Shown one piece after another: positions 1-7,717 of a stretch of 64,000 nucleotides of DNA. Below the pieces are notes generated by a model, which did no database searches, was not told the origin of the DNA, and saw only the letters and a program-made list of their open reading frames with translations. The DNA is from Pseudomonas quercus (GTDB taxonomy: Bacteria; Pseudomonadota; Gammaproteobacteria; Pseudomonadales; Pseudomonadaceae): the NCBI RefSeq assembly GCF_012033695.1, contig NZ_JAAVJI010000015.1, positions 60,605 to 124,604 of the forward strand, read 5' to 3'. How positions within the stretch are numbered: position 1 is the first letter of the stretch; every line of letters begins with the position of its first letter. A program made the position numbers and the translations under genes.

Positions 1-169
1 CGGCGGGCTGTGCTTTGCGGTATTCGCCGGCTGGGTGATGGGGCGCGCTGCGGTGCGCGACGAGCTGGCCATGCGGCATCCGCTGGCCTTCGAGGCGACC
101 TTCTTTTTGATGCGCTATGTGGCGCCGTGCGGCATCCTCATCGTATTTGCTGCCCAGCTTTGGAAATGA
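1..169 (+). CDS. Sodium-dependent (NSS-family) transporter, C-terminal fragment
   Basis: The gene is cut by the left edge. About 55 C-terminal residues remain, reading in frame from base 2 to the TGA at 167-169. The visible part has a hydrophobic segment (GGLCFAVFAGWVMG), a short charged loop (RAAVRDEL), then a second hydrophobic segment around RYVAPCGILIVFAAQLW. The pattern of a final helix with R-Y-V-A-P followed by a short tail is typical of the last two helices of bacterial neurotransmitter:sodium symporter-like proteins, which import amino acids or related solutes with Na+. The substrate cannot be inferred from this fragment. ratA starts 7 bases after the stop, so the two may be co-transcribed. 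Confidence 0.6.
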   Translation, partial: GGLCFAVFAGWVMGRAAVRDELAMRHPLAFEATFFLMRYVAPCGILIVFAAQLWK

Positions 170-176
170 CGCGTCC

Positions 177-611
177 ATGACAACCCATATTCAACGTTCC
201 GCCCTGCTTCCTTATCCCGCCCAGGCCCTGTACGACTTGGTGAACGACGTTGCGCGCTACCCGGAATTCCTGCCGTGGTGTTCGTCCACCAAGGTGCTGG
301 ACAGCACGCCAACGTCCATGCGCGCCAGCCTGGAGGTGGCCAAGGGTGGCCTGAGCCAGCGCCTGGTAACTCGCAACGAGCTGGTGCCGGGCGAGCGCAT
401 CGAGATGAACCTGGAGGAGGGGCCCTTCACCCAGTTGCATGGCATCTGGGTATTCAAGCCATTGGGTGAGAAAGCCTGCAAGATCAGCCTGGACCTGGCC
501 TTCGACTATGACGGCCCGATTGTGCGCGCTACCTTGGGGCCACTGTTCAACCAGGCTGCCAACACGCTAGTGGATGCATTCTGCCAGCGGGCCAAACAGC
601 TCAATGGCTGA
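177..611 (+). CDS. ratA: RatA-like START-domain protein (ribosome-associated toxin / coenzyme Q-binding family)
   Basis: 144 residues starting MTTHIQRSALLPYPAQALYD, a single SRPBCC/START fold as in E. coli RatA (YfjG). E. coli RatA is reported to block 70S assembly by binding 50S subunits, and relatives (Coq10) bind ubiquinone; the true role is debated. The start at 177 is chosen because the family begins with a short M-x-x-I-x-R-S segment; an upstream ATG at 117 lies inside the transporter gene. Family hallmarks visible are YPEFLPWC near residue 30 and the hydrophobic C-terminal helix (PLFNQAANTLVDAFCQRAKQ). In Pseudomonas and E. coli it normally overlaps rnfH (ratB) downstream. Here only a 6-codon remnant frame follows. 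Confidence 0.85.
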   Translation: MTTHIQRSALLPYPAQALYDLVNDVARYPEFLPWCSSTKVLDSTPTSMRASLEVAKGGLSQRLVTRNELVPGERIEMNLEEGPFTQLHGIWVFKPLGEKACKISLDLAFDYDGPIVRATLGPLFNQAANTLVDAFCQRAKQLNG

Positions 612-624
612 GGCCACGAGTTAG
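604..624 (+). pseudogene. Possible scar of a deleted rnfH (ratB)
   Basis: An ATG overlaps the ratA stop exactly where rnfH normally starts. It reads Met-Ala-Glu, the usual RnfH beginning as I remember it, but then Ala-Thr-Ser and a TAG. A strong terminator follows within 20 bases, so there is no room for the ~100-residue RnfH. This looks like an internal deletion that kept the start region, but chance identity of three codons cannot be excluded. Confidence 0.35.
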
Positions 625-638
625 CAAAAGCTGAAAGC

Positions 639-674
639 AAAAAAAAAGCCCGGTGCATTAGCCCGGGCTTTTTT
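639..674. terminator. Bidirectional rho-independent terminator between ratA and bamE
   Basis: Stem AAAGCCCGG (645-653) pairs with CCGGGCTTT (663-671) across a 9-base loop. A run of A precedes it and a run of T follows it, so it can end both ratA (+) and bamE (-), which converge here. Confidence 0.88.
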
Positions 675-685
675 GCAGGTGCCTG

Positions 686-1210
686 TTACCGCGGCGAGCT
701 TTCGATCGGCTGCGGGCTAGGCACGGGAATCGGCTTGGCCTGGTCCACATCACGCTGGATGTCATCAAGCAGCGACCCTGGCTGGGGCGGTGTTTCTGGC
801 TGCTGCTGTGGCTGGGCAGGTGCCTGGTCGGCAGGGGCAGCGCTGTCCTTGCCCAGAATGGCGTCGTCGCGGCTCACACCTGGCATGAAGTCACCCGACA
901 GGCTGGCCAGCTGGTCGTTGCCATTGAAGAACACGCTCACACGCTCCTGCTGCCGACGGGCGCCACCTTGCTGCATGCTGTACAGGTAATCCCAGCGGTT
1001 GGGATGGAAGGTGTCCACCAACAGGGGGTTGCCCATGATAAACCGCACTTGCCGCCGGGTCATTCCAGGCCTCAACTGGTCTATCATGTCCTGCGTGACG
1101 ACATTGCCCTGCTGGATGTCGATCTTATAAACCCCGGGGAACGAACAACCGGCGAGTGCGAGCAGGCTCACGAGGGTGAGGCTGGTAAGCAAGTGCTTGG
1201 TGTTTTGCAT
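686..1210 (-). CDS. bamE: Outer-membrane assembly lipoprotein BamE (OmlA/SmpA)
   Basis: 174 residues. The N-terminus is a lipoprotein signal ending in LALAGC, with the acylated Cys at residue 22. The SmpA/OmlA fold covers roughly residues 30-105 (VTQDMIDQLRPGMTRRQVRFIMG), followed by a Pro/Gln-rich low-complexity tail of about 60 residues typical of Pseudomonas. BamE is a small lipoprotein of the BAM complex; it helps BamA and BamD fold beta-barrel proteins into the outer membrane. It is divergent from fur with about 97 bases between the start codons, the arrangement usual in pseudomonads (omlA-fur). It ends at the bidirectional terminator shared with ratA. Confidence 0.95.
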   Translation of the reverse strand: MQNTKHLLTSLTLVSLLALAGCSFPGVYKIDIQQGNVVTQDMIDQLRPGMTRRQVRFIMGNPLLVDTFHPNRWDYLYSMQQGGARRQQERVSVFFNGNDQLASLSGDFMPGVSRDDAILGKDSAAPADQAPAQPQQQPETPPQPGSLLDDIQRDVDQAKPIPVPSPQPIESSPR

Positions 1211-1307
1211 CGGTGGGCGACTTCCACTATCTTGGCTGGGTCAACAAAGCCCCGATCATACCCGCATTGAATCAAGCTGCGAAGCAGCATCGGCGAGAAA
1301 GCTGACC

Positions 1308-1721
1308 ATGGTTGAAAACAACGAATTACGAAAAGCAGGCCTCAAGGTGACCCTTCCACGGGTCAAGATCCTGCAAATGCTTGACTCGGCCGAGCAGCGC
1401 CACATGAGCGCTGAGGACGTGTACAAGGCCCTCATGGAAGCGGGAGAAGATGTTGGCCTGGCCACGGTGTACCGTGTACTGACCCAGTTCGAAGCTGCCG
1501 GGCTCGTGGTTCGCCATAACTTCGATGGTGGCCATGCGGTGTTCGAACTTGCCGATGGCGGCCACCATGACCACATGGTCGACGTGGAGTCGGGCGAGGT
1601 GATCGAGTTCTTCGACAGTGAAATCGAGAAGCGCCAGAAGGAGATCGTGGCCGAGCACGGCTTCGACCTGATGGACCACAACCTGGTGCTGTACGTGCGC
1701 AAGCGCAAGTCACTAGGCTGA
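1308..1721 (+). CDS. fur: Ferric uptake regulator Fur
   Basis: 137 residues from ATG 1308 (MVENNELRKAGLKVTLPR). Fur is a dimeric Fe(II)-dependent repressor of iron acquisition genes and of PrrF small RNAs. The winged-helix domain (residues about 1-80) contains the recognition helix region VGLATVYRVLTQFEAAGLV. The His-rich metal site GGHHDHMV is present. Both positions of the structural CxxC zinc motif of E. coli Fur are replaced (MVDVESGEV), and the whole protein has no cysteine. Pseudomonas Fur is known to need few or no cysteines. The C-terminus (RKRKSLG) seems a few residues longer than that of P. putida Fur as I recall it. A monocistronic unit closed by its own terminator. Confidence 0.97.
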   Translation: MVENNELRKAGLKVTLPRVKILQMLDSAEQRHMSAEDVYKALMEAGEDVGLATVYRVLTQFEAAGLVVRHNFDGGHAVFELADGGHHDHMVDVESGEVIEFFDSEIEKRQKEIVAEHGFDLMDHNLVLYVRKRKSLG

Positions 1722-1730
1722 ACCAACGAA

Positions 1731-1757
1731 AACCCCGCTATCAACGCGGGGTTTTGT
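1731..1757 (+). terminator. fur terminator
   Basis: Stem CCCCGC (1733-1738) and GCGGGG (1746-1751) with a T-rich tail, 10 bases after the fur stop. Confidence 0.85.
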
Positions 1758-1866
1758 TTATTTTGGGTTGGCCTTTCGGCAACAGCGCGCGCAAGGTTCC
1801 CGGTCTACGCCTTCGGCTATAGCCGGTCCCGCAGCAAGCAACCGGCTCAAAGCATAGCTTTGCCGA

Positions 1867-3540
1867 TCAACCCTTGGCGCTGACCACCATTTTCTTGGCA
1901 TGGGCGATGGATTCCTTGGTCAGGTCTACCCCACCCAGCATGCGCGCCACTTCCTCGATACGCTCGGCCCTGGCCAGGCTGCGAACGGCGGTGCGTGTTT
2001 CGTCACTGCCACGCAGTTTGTGCACGAACAGGTGATGGTGCCCTTGAGCGGCTACCTGGGGCAGGTGCGTCACGGTCAGCACCTGGCCGCGATCGCCCAG
2101 CCGGCGCAGTAACTGGCCCACGATCTCTGCGGTAGGGCCACCAATGCCCACGTCCACTTCGTCGAACACCAAGGTAGGGGTACGCGAAGTTTGAGCAGTG
2201 ATCACCTGGATGGCCAGGCTGATACGCGACAGCTCGCCCCCCGACGCGACCTTGGCCAGGGACTTGATAGGCTGGCCTGGGTTGGCGCTTACCATCAGCT
2301 CTGTGCTTTCCAGGCCATTGGGGTGCAGGTCCTTGCCGTCATGGGGCTTCAATTCGATACGGAAGCGACCGCCGGGCATGCCCAACCGGTGAATTTCTTC
2401 TTCCACTGCCCCTGCCAGCCGCTGCGCCGCGTCGGCGCGTAGGGCGCTGAGCTCGACCGCCTTTTCCTGGTAATGCCGGGCAAAGGCTGCCAACTCGCCC
2501 TCCAGGCGCTCGATGGACTCATCACACGCTGCCAGGCTTTCCACTTCGTCAAACAGCTTTTGTTGCAGGGCCGCGACTTCGGCCGGCTGAATGCGGTGCT
2601 TGCGCGCCAAGGTATAAATAGTGTCCAGGCGCTCTTCGACCAGTTGCAGGCGCGCAGGGTCGGCTTCGAAGTTGTCTACGAAGCGGTTCAGTTCACCCAC
2701 TGCTTCTTCGACCTGAATCTGAGCCGAGGCCAGCATGTTCGCCGCTTCCTGCAAGGCGCGAGGCGGGTTGTCCACTGAGGTGAGCCGGTTCAGGCAGGCA
2801 CTGAGTGCGTCCATGATGTTGCCCGCGTCGCTTTCCGAGCACTGCTCCACCACCTGCCGGCTGGTGGCGAACAGCCCCTCGGCATTGGCAAGGTTCCTCT
2901 GGGCGTCTTCCAGTTCCTGCAGTTCGTTTTCGCCCAGTGCCAGGTTTTCCAGTTCTTCCAGCTGGTAGCTGAGCAACTGATGGCGCGCACGTTGCTCATC
3001 GCTGGTGCTGGATAAGCGGTGAATTTCCTGGCGGGTCTGCCGCCACCGCTGGGCCGCCAGCATCACTTGCCGGGCCAGGTCGCTGGCGCCGGCGAATTCG
3101 TCCAGCAGGCGGCGGTGCGTGTCTGGCTTGAGCAAGGTTTGATGCTCGTGCTGGCCATGGATGTCGATCAGCAGCTCACCCAGCGCCTTGAGGTCACCCA
3201 GGGGGCTGGGTGTGCCATTGATGTAGGCACGGGAGCGGCCTTCGCTGGTAATCACCCGGCGCAGAATGCAGTGGGCGTCGGTTTCCAGGTCCCGCTCGGC
3301 GAGCCAGGCGCGCGCATCGGGGATGTCGGTGACATCGAAGGTCGCCAGCACATCCGCCTTGTCGGCACCAGGGCGTACTACGCCGCTGTCTGCACGGGCA
3401 CCAAGGGTGAGGCTCAGGGCATCGAGCATGATGGACTTGCCAGCACCTGTTTCACCGGTGATCACGCTCATCCCGCGTTCCAGTTCAAGGTCCAGGTGTT
3501 CAACGATGGCGTAGTTGTGAACGGACAGGTGTACCAGCAT
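1867..3540 (-). CDS. recN: DNA repair protein RecN
   Basis: 557 residues from the ATG at 3540 (MLVHLSVHNYAIVEHLDLEL); an ATG 15 bases upstream is possible, but the family starts at MLxxLxIxNxAI. RecN is an SMC-like ATPase that acts early in double-strand-break repair by bringing DNA ends and sister chromatids together. Walker A GETGAGKS lies at residues 29-36. A long central coiled-coil region is rich in Glu, Leu and Arg. The ABC signature ASGGELSR (near 433) and Walker B LVFDEVDVG (near 456) lie near the C-terminus. A LexA box sits just upstream, consistent with SOS induction. It is divergent from grpE. Confidence 0.97.
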   Translation of the reverse strand: MLVHLSVHNYAIVEHLDLELERGMSVITGETGAGKSIMLDALSLTLGARADSGVVRPGADKADVLATFDVTDIPDARAWLAERDLETDAHCILRRVITSEGRSRAYINGTPSPLGDLKALGELLIDIHGQHEHQTLLKPDTHRRLLDEFAGASDLARQVMLAAQRWRQTRQEIHRLSSTSDEQRARHQLLSYQLEELENLALGENELQELEDAQRNLANAEGLFATSRQVVEQCSESDAGNIMDALSACLNRLTSVDNPPRALQEAANMLASAQIQVEEAVGELNRFVDNFEADPARLQLVEERLDTIYTLARKHRIQPAEVAALQQKLFDEVESLAACDESIERLEGELAAFARHYQEKAVELSALRADAAQRLAGAVEEEIHRLGMPGGRFRIELKPHDGKDLHPNGLESTELMVSANPGQPIKSLAKVASGGELSRISLAIQVITAQTSRTPTLVFDEVDVGIGGPTAEIVGQLLRRLGDRGQVLTVTHLPQVAAQGHHHLFVHKLRGSDETRTAVRSLARAERIEEVARMLGGVDLTKESIAHAKKMVVSAKG

Positions 3541-3566
3541 GGTCACGATCCCCAAGGCGTGAAGGT

Positions 3567-3582
3567 CTGGTTATTTATACAG
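3567..3582 (-). promoter_or_regulatory. LexA (SOS) box of recN
   Basis: On the minus strand the sequence is CTGTATAAATAACCAG, that is CTG-N10-CAG with an A/T-rich centre, the gammaproteobacterial LexA operator. It ends 26 bases upstream of the recN start codon, where it would overlap the promoter. Confidence 0.85.
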
Positions 3583-3668
3583 TGCTATTGGGGCGCCTGA
3601 CAATCCCATCTACAGGGCGATCCGATAGCCGTTCAGCGCCCAGCTGTGAATTTGCTCACGCCTCAGCC

Positions 3669-3697
3669 CTTGAACCTCGCGATCACGGCCCCATATA
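3669..3697 (+). promoter_or_regulatory. Sigma-32 heat-shock promoter of grpE
   Basis: CTTGAA (3669-3674), a 14-base spacer, then CCCCATATA (3689-3697). This matches the RpoH consensus CTTGAA-N13-15-CCCCATNT at every position. It lies 51 bases upstream of the grpE start. Confidence 0.92.
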
Positions 3698-3747
3698 GCC
3701 GGCATCCAGCGAGGTATTGCTCGCCGACGTACTCAAAGGAGAATTCC

Positions 3748-4314
3748 ATGGCTGAAGAAAAGACTCTGGACGAACAGAACCCGGACCTCACCCCGGCACC
3801 AGAAGCCACGGGCGACGACCTCGCTGCACAGGTGCAGGCGCTCGAAGAGCAACTGGCCGCCGAAAAAGACAAAGCACTGCGCGTTGCCGCTGATGTGCAG
3901 AACATCCGCCGCCGTGCCGAGCAGGATGTGGAAAAGGCGCACAAGTTTGCGCTGGAGAAGTTTGCCGGTGACCTGCTGCCCATCGTCGATAGCCTTGAGC
4001 GCGGCCTGGAGCTGTCCAGCGGTGAAGATGAAGCCCTGCGCCCCATGCGCGAAGGCATGCAACTGACCCTGAAAATGTTCGCCGATACCCTCAAGCGCTA
4101 CGGCGCCGAGTCGGTAGACCCGCACGGCGAGCCGTTCAACGCCGAACACCATCAGGCCATGGCCATGCAGGAAAGCGCCGACGTGGAGCCCAACACCGTA
4201 CTCAAGGTGTTCCAGAAGGGTTACCAGCTCAACGGTCGCCTGCTGCGCCCGGCCATGGTCGTGGTCAGCAAGCCTGTGGCACCGGCCACGCCTTCGATCG
4301 ACGAGAAGGCTTGA
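3748..4314 (+). CDS. grpE: Nucleotide exchange factor GrpE
   Basis: 188 residues starting MAEEKTLDEQNPDLTPAPEA at the ATG at 3748, preceded by the Shine-Dalgarno AAAGGAGA. GrpE releases ADP from DnaK and acts as the thermosensor of the DnaK cycle. The first 35 residues are acidic and unstructured, followed by a long coiled-coil helix (QVQALEEQLAAEKDKALRVA) and the four-helix bundle and beta-wing near the C-terminus (VFQKGYQLNGRLLRPAMVVV). It is the first gene of the grpE-dnaK-dnaJ chaperone block. The stop codon is embedded in the -35 element of a second heat-shock promoter for dnaK. Confidence 0.97.
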   Translation: MAEEKTLDEQNPDLTPAPEATGDDLAAQVQALEEQLAAEKDKALRVAADVQNIRRRAEQDVEKAHKFALEKFAGDLLPIVDSLERGLELSSGEDEALRPMREGMQLTLKMFADTLKRYGAESVDPHGEPFNAEHHQAMAMQESADVEPNTVLKVFQKGYQLNGRLLRPAMVVVSKPVAPATPSIDEKA

Positions 4315-4337
4315 AATCCGTAAAGCGGCCCCCATCT
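4310..4337 (+). promoter_or_regulatory. Second sigma-32 promoter, upstream of dnaK
   Basis: CTTGAA (4310-4315), a 14-base spacer, then CCCCATCT (4330-4337), a full RpoH match. The -35 hexamer contains the TGA stop of grpE. Transcription would start about 75 bases before the dnaK start, so dnaK can be heat-induced independently of grpE. Confidence 0.9.
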
Positions 4338-4419
4338 AGTCGTCAAGCGTTCGAGTGCTACCGCGTACAGCCACCACTGGCGCGGCAACCTAATTCAAAG
4401 TGTCGGGAGAGTTTCATAC

Positions 4420-6333
4420 ATGGGCAAGATTATCGGTATTGACCTGGGGACAACCAACTCCTGTGTCTCCGTGCTGGAAAACGGCAAAGCCAAAGTCATC
4501 GAAAACGCTGAAGGCGCGCGTACCACGCCGTCCATCATTGCGTACGCCAACGACGGCGAAGTGCTGGTAGGGCAGTCGGCCAAGCGCCAGGCGGTCACCA
4601 ACCCGCACAACACCCTCTATGCGGTGAAGCGCCTGATCGGCCGCAAGTTCGAAGAAGAGGTCGTTCAGAAAGACATCAAGATGGTGCCGTACAAGATCGC
4701 CAAGGCTGACAACGGCGACGCGTGGGTCGAGGTGAACAGCCAGAAAATGGCTCCGCCACAGATCTCGGCTGAAGTGCTGAAGAAAATGAAGAAGACCGCC
4801 GAAGATTACCTCGGTGAGTCCGTGACCGAAGCGGTCATCACCGTGCCGGCCTACTTCAACGACAGCCAGCGCCAAGCTACCAAGGACGCCGGCCGTATCG
4901 CAGGCCTGGACGTCAAGCGCATCATCAACGAGCCGACTGCAGCAGCCCTGGCCTACGGCATGGACAAGGCACGCGGCGACCATACCGTGATCGTCTATGA
5001 CCTGGGCGGCGGTACCTTCGACGTGTCCGTGATCGAAATCGCGGAAGTGGACGGCGAGCATCAGTTCGAAGTACTGGCCACCAACGGTGACACCTTCCTG
5101 GGTGGTGAAGACTTCGACATCCGGCTGATCGACTACCTGGTAGACGAATTCAAGAAAGAAAGCGGCATGAACCTCAAGGGCGACCCGCTGGCCATGCAGC
5201 GCCTGAAAGAAGCCGCTGAAAAAGCCAAGATCGAGTTGTCTTCGTCCCAGTCCACCGACGTGAACCTGCCGTACATCACGGCCGATGCCACCGGGCCGAA
5301 GCACCTGAACGTGAAAATCTCCCGCGCCAAGCTTGAAGCGCTGGTGGAAGACCTGGTTCAGCGCACCATCGAGCCTTGCCGCATTGCTTTGAAAGATGCT
5401 GGTATCGACGTGGGCTCCATCCACGACGTGATCCTGGTAGGCGGCCAGACCCGCATGCCACTGGTCCAGAAACTGGTAAGCGACTTCTTCGGCAAGGAAG
5501 CACGTAAAGACGTGAACCCGGACGAAGCCGTGGCGATGGGTGCTGCTATCCAGGGCGCCGTATTGGCCGGTGACGTGAAGGACGTGCTGCTGCTGGACGT
5601 CAGCCCACTGACCCTGGGTATCGAAACCATGGGTGGCGTGATGACGCCGCTGATCGAGAAGAACACCACCATCCCGACCAAGAAGTCTCAGGTGTTCTCC
5701 ACCGCAGACGACAACCAGAGCGCTGTGACCATTCACGTGCTGCAGGGTGAGCGTAAGCAGGCTACGTCCAACAAGTCCCTGGGCAAGTTCGACCTGAGCG
5801 AGATTCCACCGGCACCGCGCGGTGTTCCTCAGATCGAAGTGACCTTCGACATCGACGCCAACGGCATTCTGCACGTAGGCGCCAAAGACAAGGCCACTGG
5901 CAAGCAACAGTCCATCGTGATCAAGGCCAACTCTGGCTTGTCCGAGGAAGAGATTCAGCAGATGGTGCGTGATGCCGAGGCCAACGCCGAGGAAGATCGC
6001 AAGTTTGAAGAACTGGCCGCTGCTCGCAACCAGGGCGACGCGCTGGTGCACTCCACCCGCAAGATGGTCAGCGAAGCCGGCGACAAGGTAACCGCTGAAG
6101 AGAAAACCACCATTGAAACGGCTGTTGCCGCACTGGAAACAGCAGTGAAAGGTGACGACAAGGCGGCCATCGAAGCGCGTATCGAAGAGCTGTCCAAGGT
6201 GACTGCGCCTGTTGCTCAGAAGATGTACGCCGACGCCGGTCAGGAAGCCCCTGCCCAGCCTGCCGGTGAAGAACCGAAGAAGCACGACGACGTAGTCGAT
6301 GCCGAGTTCGAAGAAGTGAAAGACAACAAGTAA
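4420..6333 (+). CDS. dnaK: Molecular chaperone DnaK (Hsp70)
   Basis: 637 residues. The N-terminal ATPase domain opens with the phosphate-binding loop IGIDLGTTNSCVSV. It continues with the ADP-binding segments NEPTAAALAYG and VYDLGGGTFDVSV and with VILVGGQTRMPLVQ. The hydrophobic linker VLLLDVSPLTLGIE leads into the substrate-binding beta domain and helical lid. The C-terminus ends in the conserved acidic DAEFEEV motif. Together with DnaJ and GrpE it binds exposed hydrophobic segments and refolds proteins in the cytosol. It is read from its own sigma-32 promoter and probably also by read-through from grpE. Confidence 0.99.
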   Translation: MGKIIGIDLGTTNSCVSVLENGKAKVIENAEGARTTPSIIAYANDGEVLVGQSAKRQAVTNPHNTLYAVKRLIGRKFEEEVVQKDIKMVPYKIAKADNGDAWVEVNSQKMAPPQISAEVLKKMKKTAEDYLGESVTEAVITVPAYFNDSQRQATKDAGRIAGLDVKRIINEPTAAALAYGMDKARGDHTVIVYDLGGGTFDVSVIEIAEVDGEHQFEVLATNGDTFLGGEDFDIRLIDYLVDEFKKESGMNLKGDPLAMQRLKEAAEKAKIELSSSQSTDVNLPYITADATGPKHLNVKISRAKLEALVEDLVQRTIEPCRIALKDAGIDVGSIHDVILVGGQTRMPLVQKLVSDFFGKEARKDVNPDEAVAMGAAIQGAVLAGDVKDVLLLDVSPLTLGIETMGGVMTPLIEKNTTIPTKKSQVFSTADDNQSAVTIHVLQGERKQATSNKSLGKFDLSEIPPAPRGVPQIEVTFDIDANGILHVGAKDKATGKQQSIVIKANSGLSEEEIQQMVRDAEANAEEDRKFEELAAARNQGDALVHSTRKMVSEAGDKVTAEEKTTIETAVAALETAVKGDDKAAIEARIEELSKVTAPVAQKMYADAGQEAPAQPAGEEPKKHDDVVDAEFEEVKDNK

Positions 6334-6461
6334 GTACTGCTTGTGATCGGCCGGTTTCCTGCATACGTGTGGTGACTGGTAGCATGTCGCCGCGCGGGGG
6401 CCTTGGCTCCCGCGTTGGCGTGTCTGGGGTACAGGAATTTCAAGGTTCCCCAAAGCCGCCT

Positions 6462-6485
6462 GTAGGCGCCAAGCTTTGCGCCTAC
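6462..6485. repeat. Perfect palindrome in the dnaK-dnaJ spacer
   Basis: GTAGGCGC (6462-6469) and GCGCCTAC (6478-6485) form an 8-bp stem around an 8-base loop. A second G/C-rich inverted repeat (CGCGGG / CCCGCG) lies about 60 bases upstream, and CCCGCT / AGCGGG lies about 30 bases downstream. The 231-base spacer lacks a T-tract, so it looks like an mRNA-stabilising or REP-type element rather than a terminator. Confidence 0.5.
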
Positions 6486-6564
6486 GAGGTGAGTACGTAA
6501 GGAACCTGCCTGCCCGCTCGCACAGCGGGCATTGGCGAAATCTATTCAAGGTGTGAACAACCAT

Positions 6565-7692
6565 ATGGCTAAGCGTGACTATTACGAGGTACTGGGGGTA
6601 GAGCGGGGCGCAAGCGAAGCCGAGCTTAAGAAAGCCTATCGCCGAGTGGCGATGAAGCTTCACCCGGATCGCAACCCGGGTGACAAAGCGGCAGAAGAAA
6701 GCTTCAAGGAGGCCAACGAGGCTTATGAAGTGCTGTCCGATGCCAGCAAGCGCGCTGCCTACGACCAGTACGGTCATGCTGGGGTAGATCCCCAGATGGG
6801 TGGCGGTGGCCAAGGCTTTGGCGGCGCTAACTTCTCCGACATCTTTGGCGACGTGTTCAGTGACTTCTTCGGCGCTGGCGGGCGCGGGGGCGGCCGTGGC
6901 GGCGCGCAGCGTGGCAGCGACCTGCGTTATACCCTGGAGCTGGACCTCGAAGAAGCCGTGCGCGGCACCACCGTCAGTATCCGTGTTCCCACCTTGGTCA
7001 ACTGCAAGGTCTGCGACGGCAATGGCGCCAAGAAAGGTTCCTCGCCCATCAGCTGCCCTACCTGTGCCGGCATTGGCCAGGTGCGCATGCAGCAGGGCTT
7101 CTTCTCGGTGCAGCAGACCTGCCCGCGCTGCCATGGCCAGGGCAAGATCATTTCCGACCCGTGCGACGCTTGCCATGGCGAAGGGCGTGTCGAGGAATTC
7201 AAGACCCTTTCCGTAAAAGTGCCGCCAGGGGTAGATACAGGCGACCGTATTCGCTTGTCCGGTGAGGGCGAGGCGGGCGCGCAGGGTGGTCCTACCGGCG
7301 ACCTGTATGTGGTGATCAACGTGCGCGAGCATGCGATCTTCCAGCGCGACGGCAAAAACCTTTTCTGCGAAGTGCCAATCAGCTTTACTGATGCCGCCTT
7401 GGGTGGGGAGCTGGAAGTGCCTACGCTCGACGGTCGAGTGAAGCTCAAGATCCCGGATGGCACGCAAACCGGCAAGCAGTTCCGCCTGCGTGGGAAGGGT
7501 GTGGCGCCAGTGCGTGGCGGCTCGCCAGGTGACCTGCTGTGCCGTGTAGCTGTGGAAACGCCGGTCAACCTGGATCGCCGTCAGCGCGAGTTGCTTGAAG
7601 AGTTCCGGGCATCCCTGGAAGGCAACACCACGCATTCGCCCAAAGCCAGTGGCTGGTTCGAAGGTATGAAGCGCTTCTTTGGCGACCTCTGA
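6565..7692 (+). CDS. dnaJ: Chaperone DnaJ (Hsp40)
   Basis: 375 residues from the ATG at 6565 (MAKRDYYEVLGVERGASEAE). The J domain carries the HPD motif at residues 33-35, which triggers DnaK ATP hydrolysis. A Gly/Phe-rich linker follows (about 70-120). The zinc-binding region has four CxxCxGxG repeats: CKVCDGNG, CPTCAGIG, CPRCHGQG and CDACHGEG. Two C-terminal beta domains bind substrate. This is a type I DnaJ of normal length. It follows dnaK after a 231-base structured spacer. dapB starts 25 bases after its stop. Confidence 0.98.
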   Translation: MAKRDYYEVLGVERGASEAELKKAYRRVAMKLHPDRNPGDKAAEESFKEANEAYEVLSDASKRAAYDQYGHAGVDPQMGGGGQGFGGANFSDIFGDVFSDFFGAGGRGGGRGGAQRGSDLRYTLELDLEEAVRGTTVSIRVPTLVNCKVCDGNGAKKGSSPISCPTCAGIGQVRMQQGFFSVQQTCPRCHGQGKIISDPCDACHGEGRVEEFKTLSVKVPPGVDTGDRIRLSGEGEAGAQGGPTGDLYVVINVREHAIFQRDGKNLFCEVPISFTDAALGGELEVPTLDGRVKLKIPDGTQTGKQFRLRGKGVAPVRGGSPGDLLCRVAVETPVNLDRRQRELLEEFRASLEGNTTHSPKASGWFEGMKRFFGDL

Positions 7693-7717
7693 AGCCAACG
7701 ATCAAAAGGATTCACTG

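Noticed and set aside
4414..7698. Very long open frame (1094 codons) on the minus strand opposite dnaK-dnaJ
   Set aside because: It mirrors codon bias of the real genes, its protein is Leu/His/Gly-rich without any domain, and it crosses a regulatory spacer.
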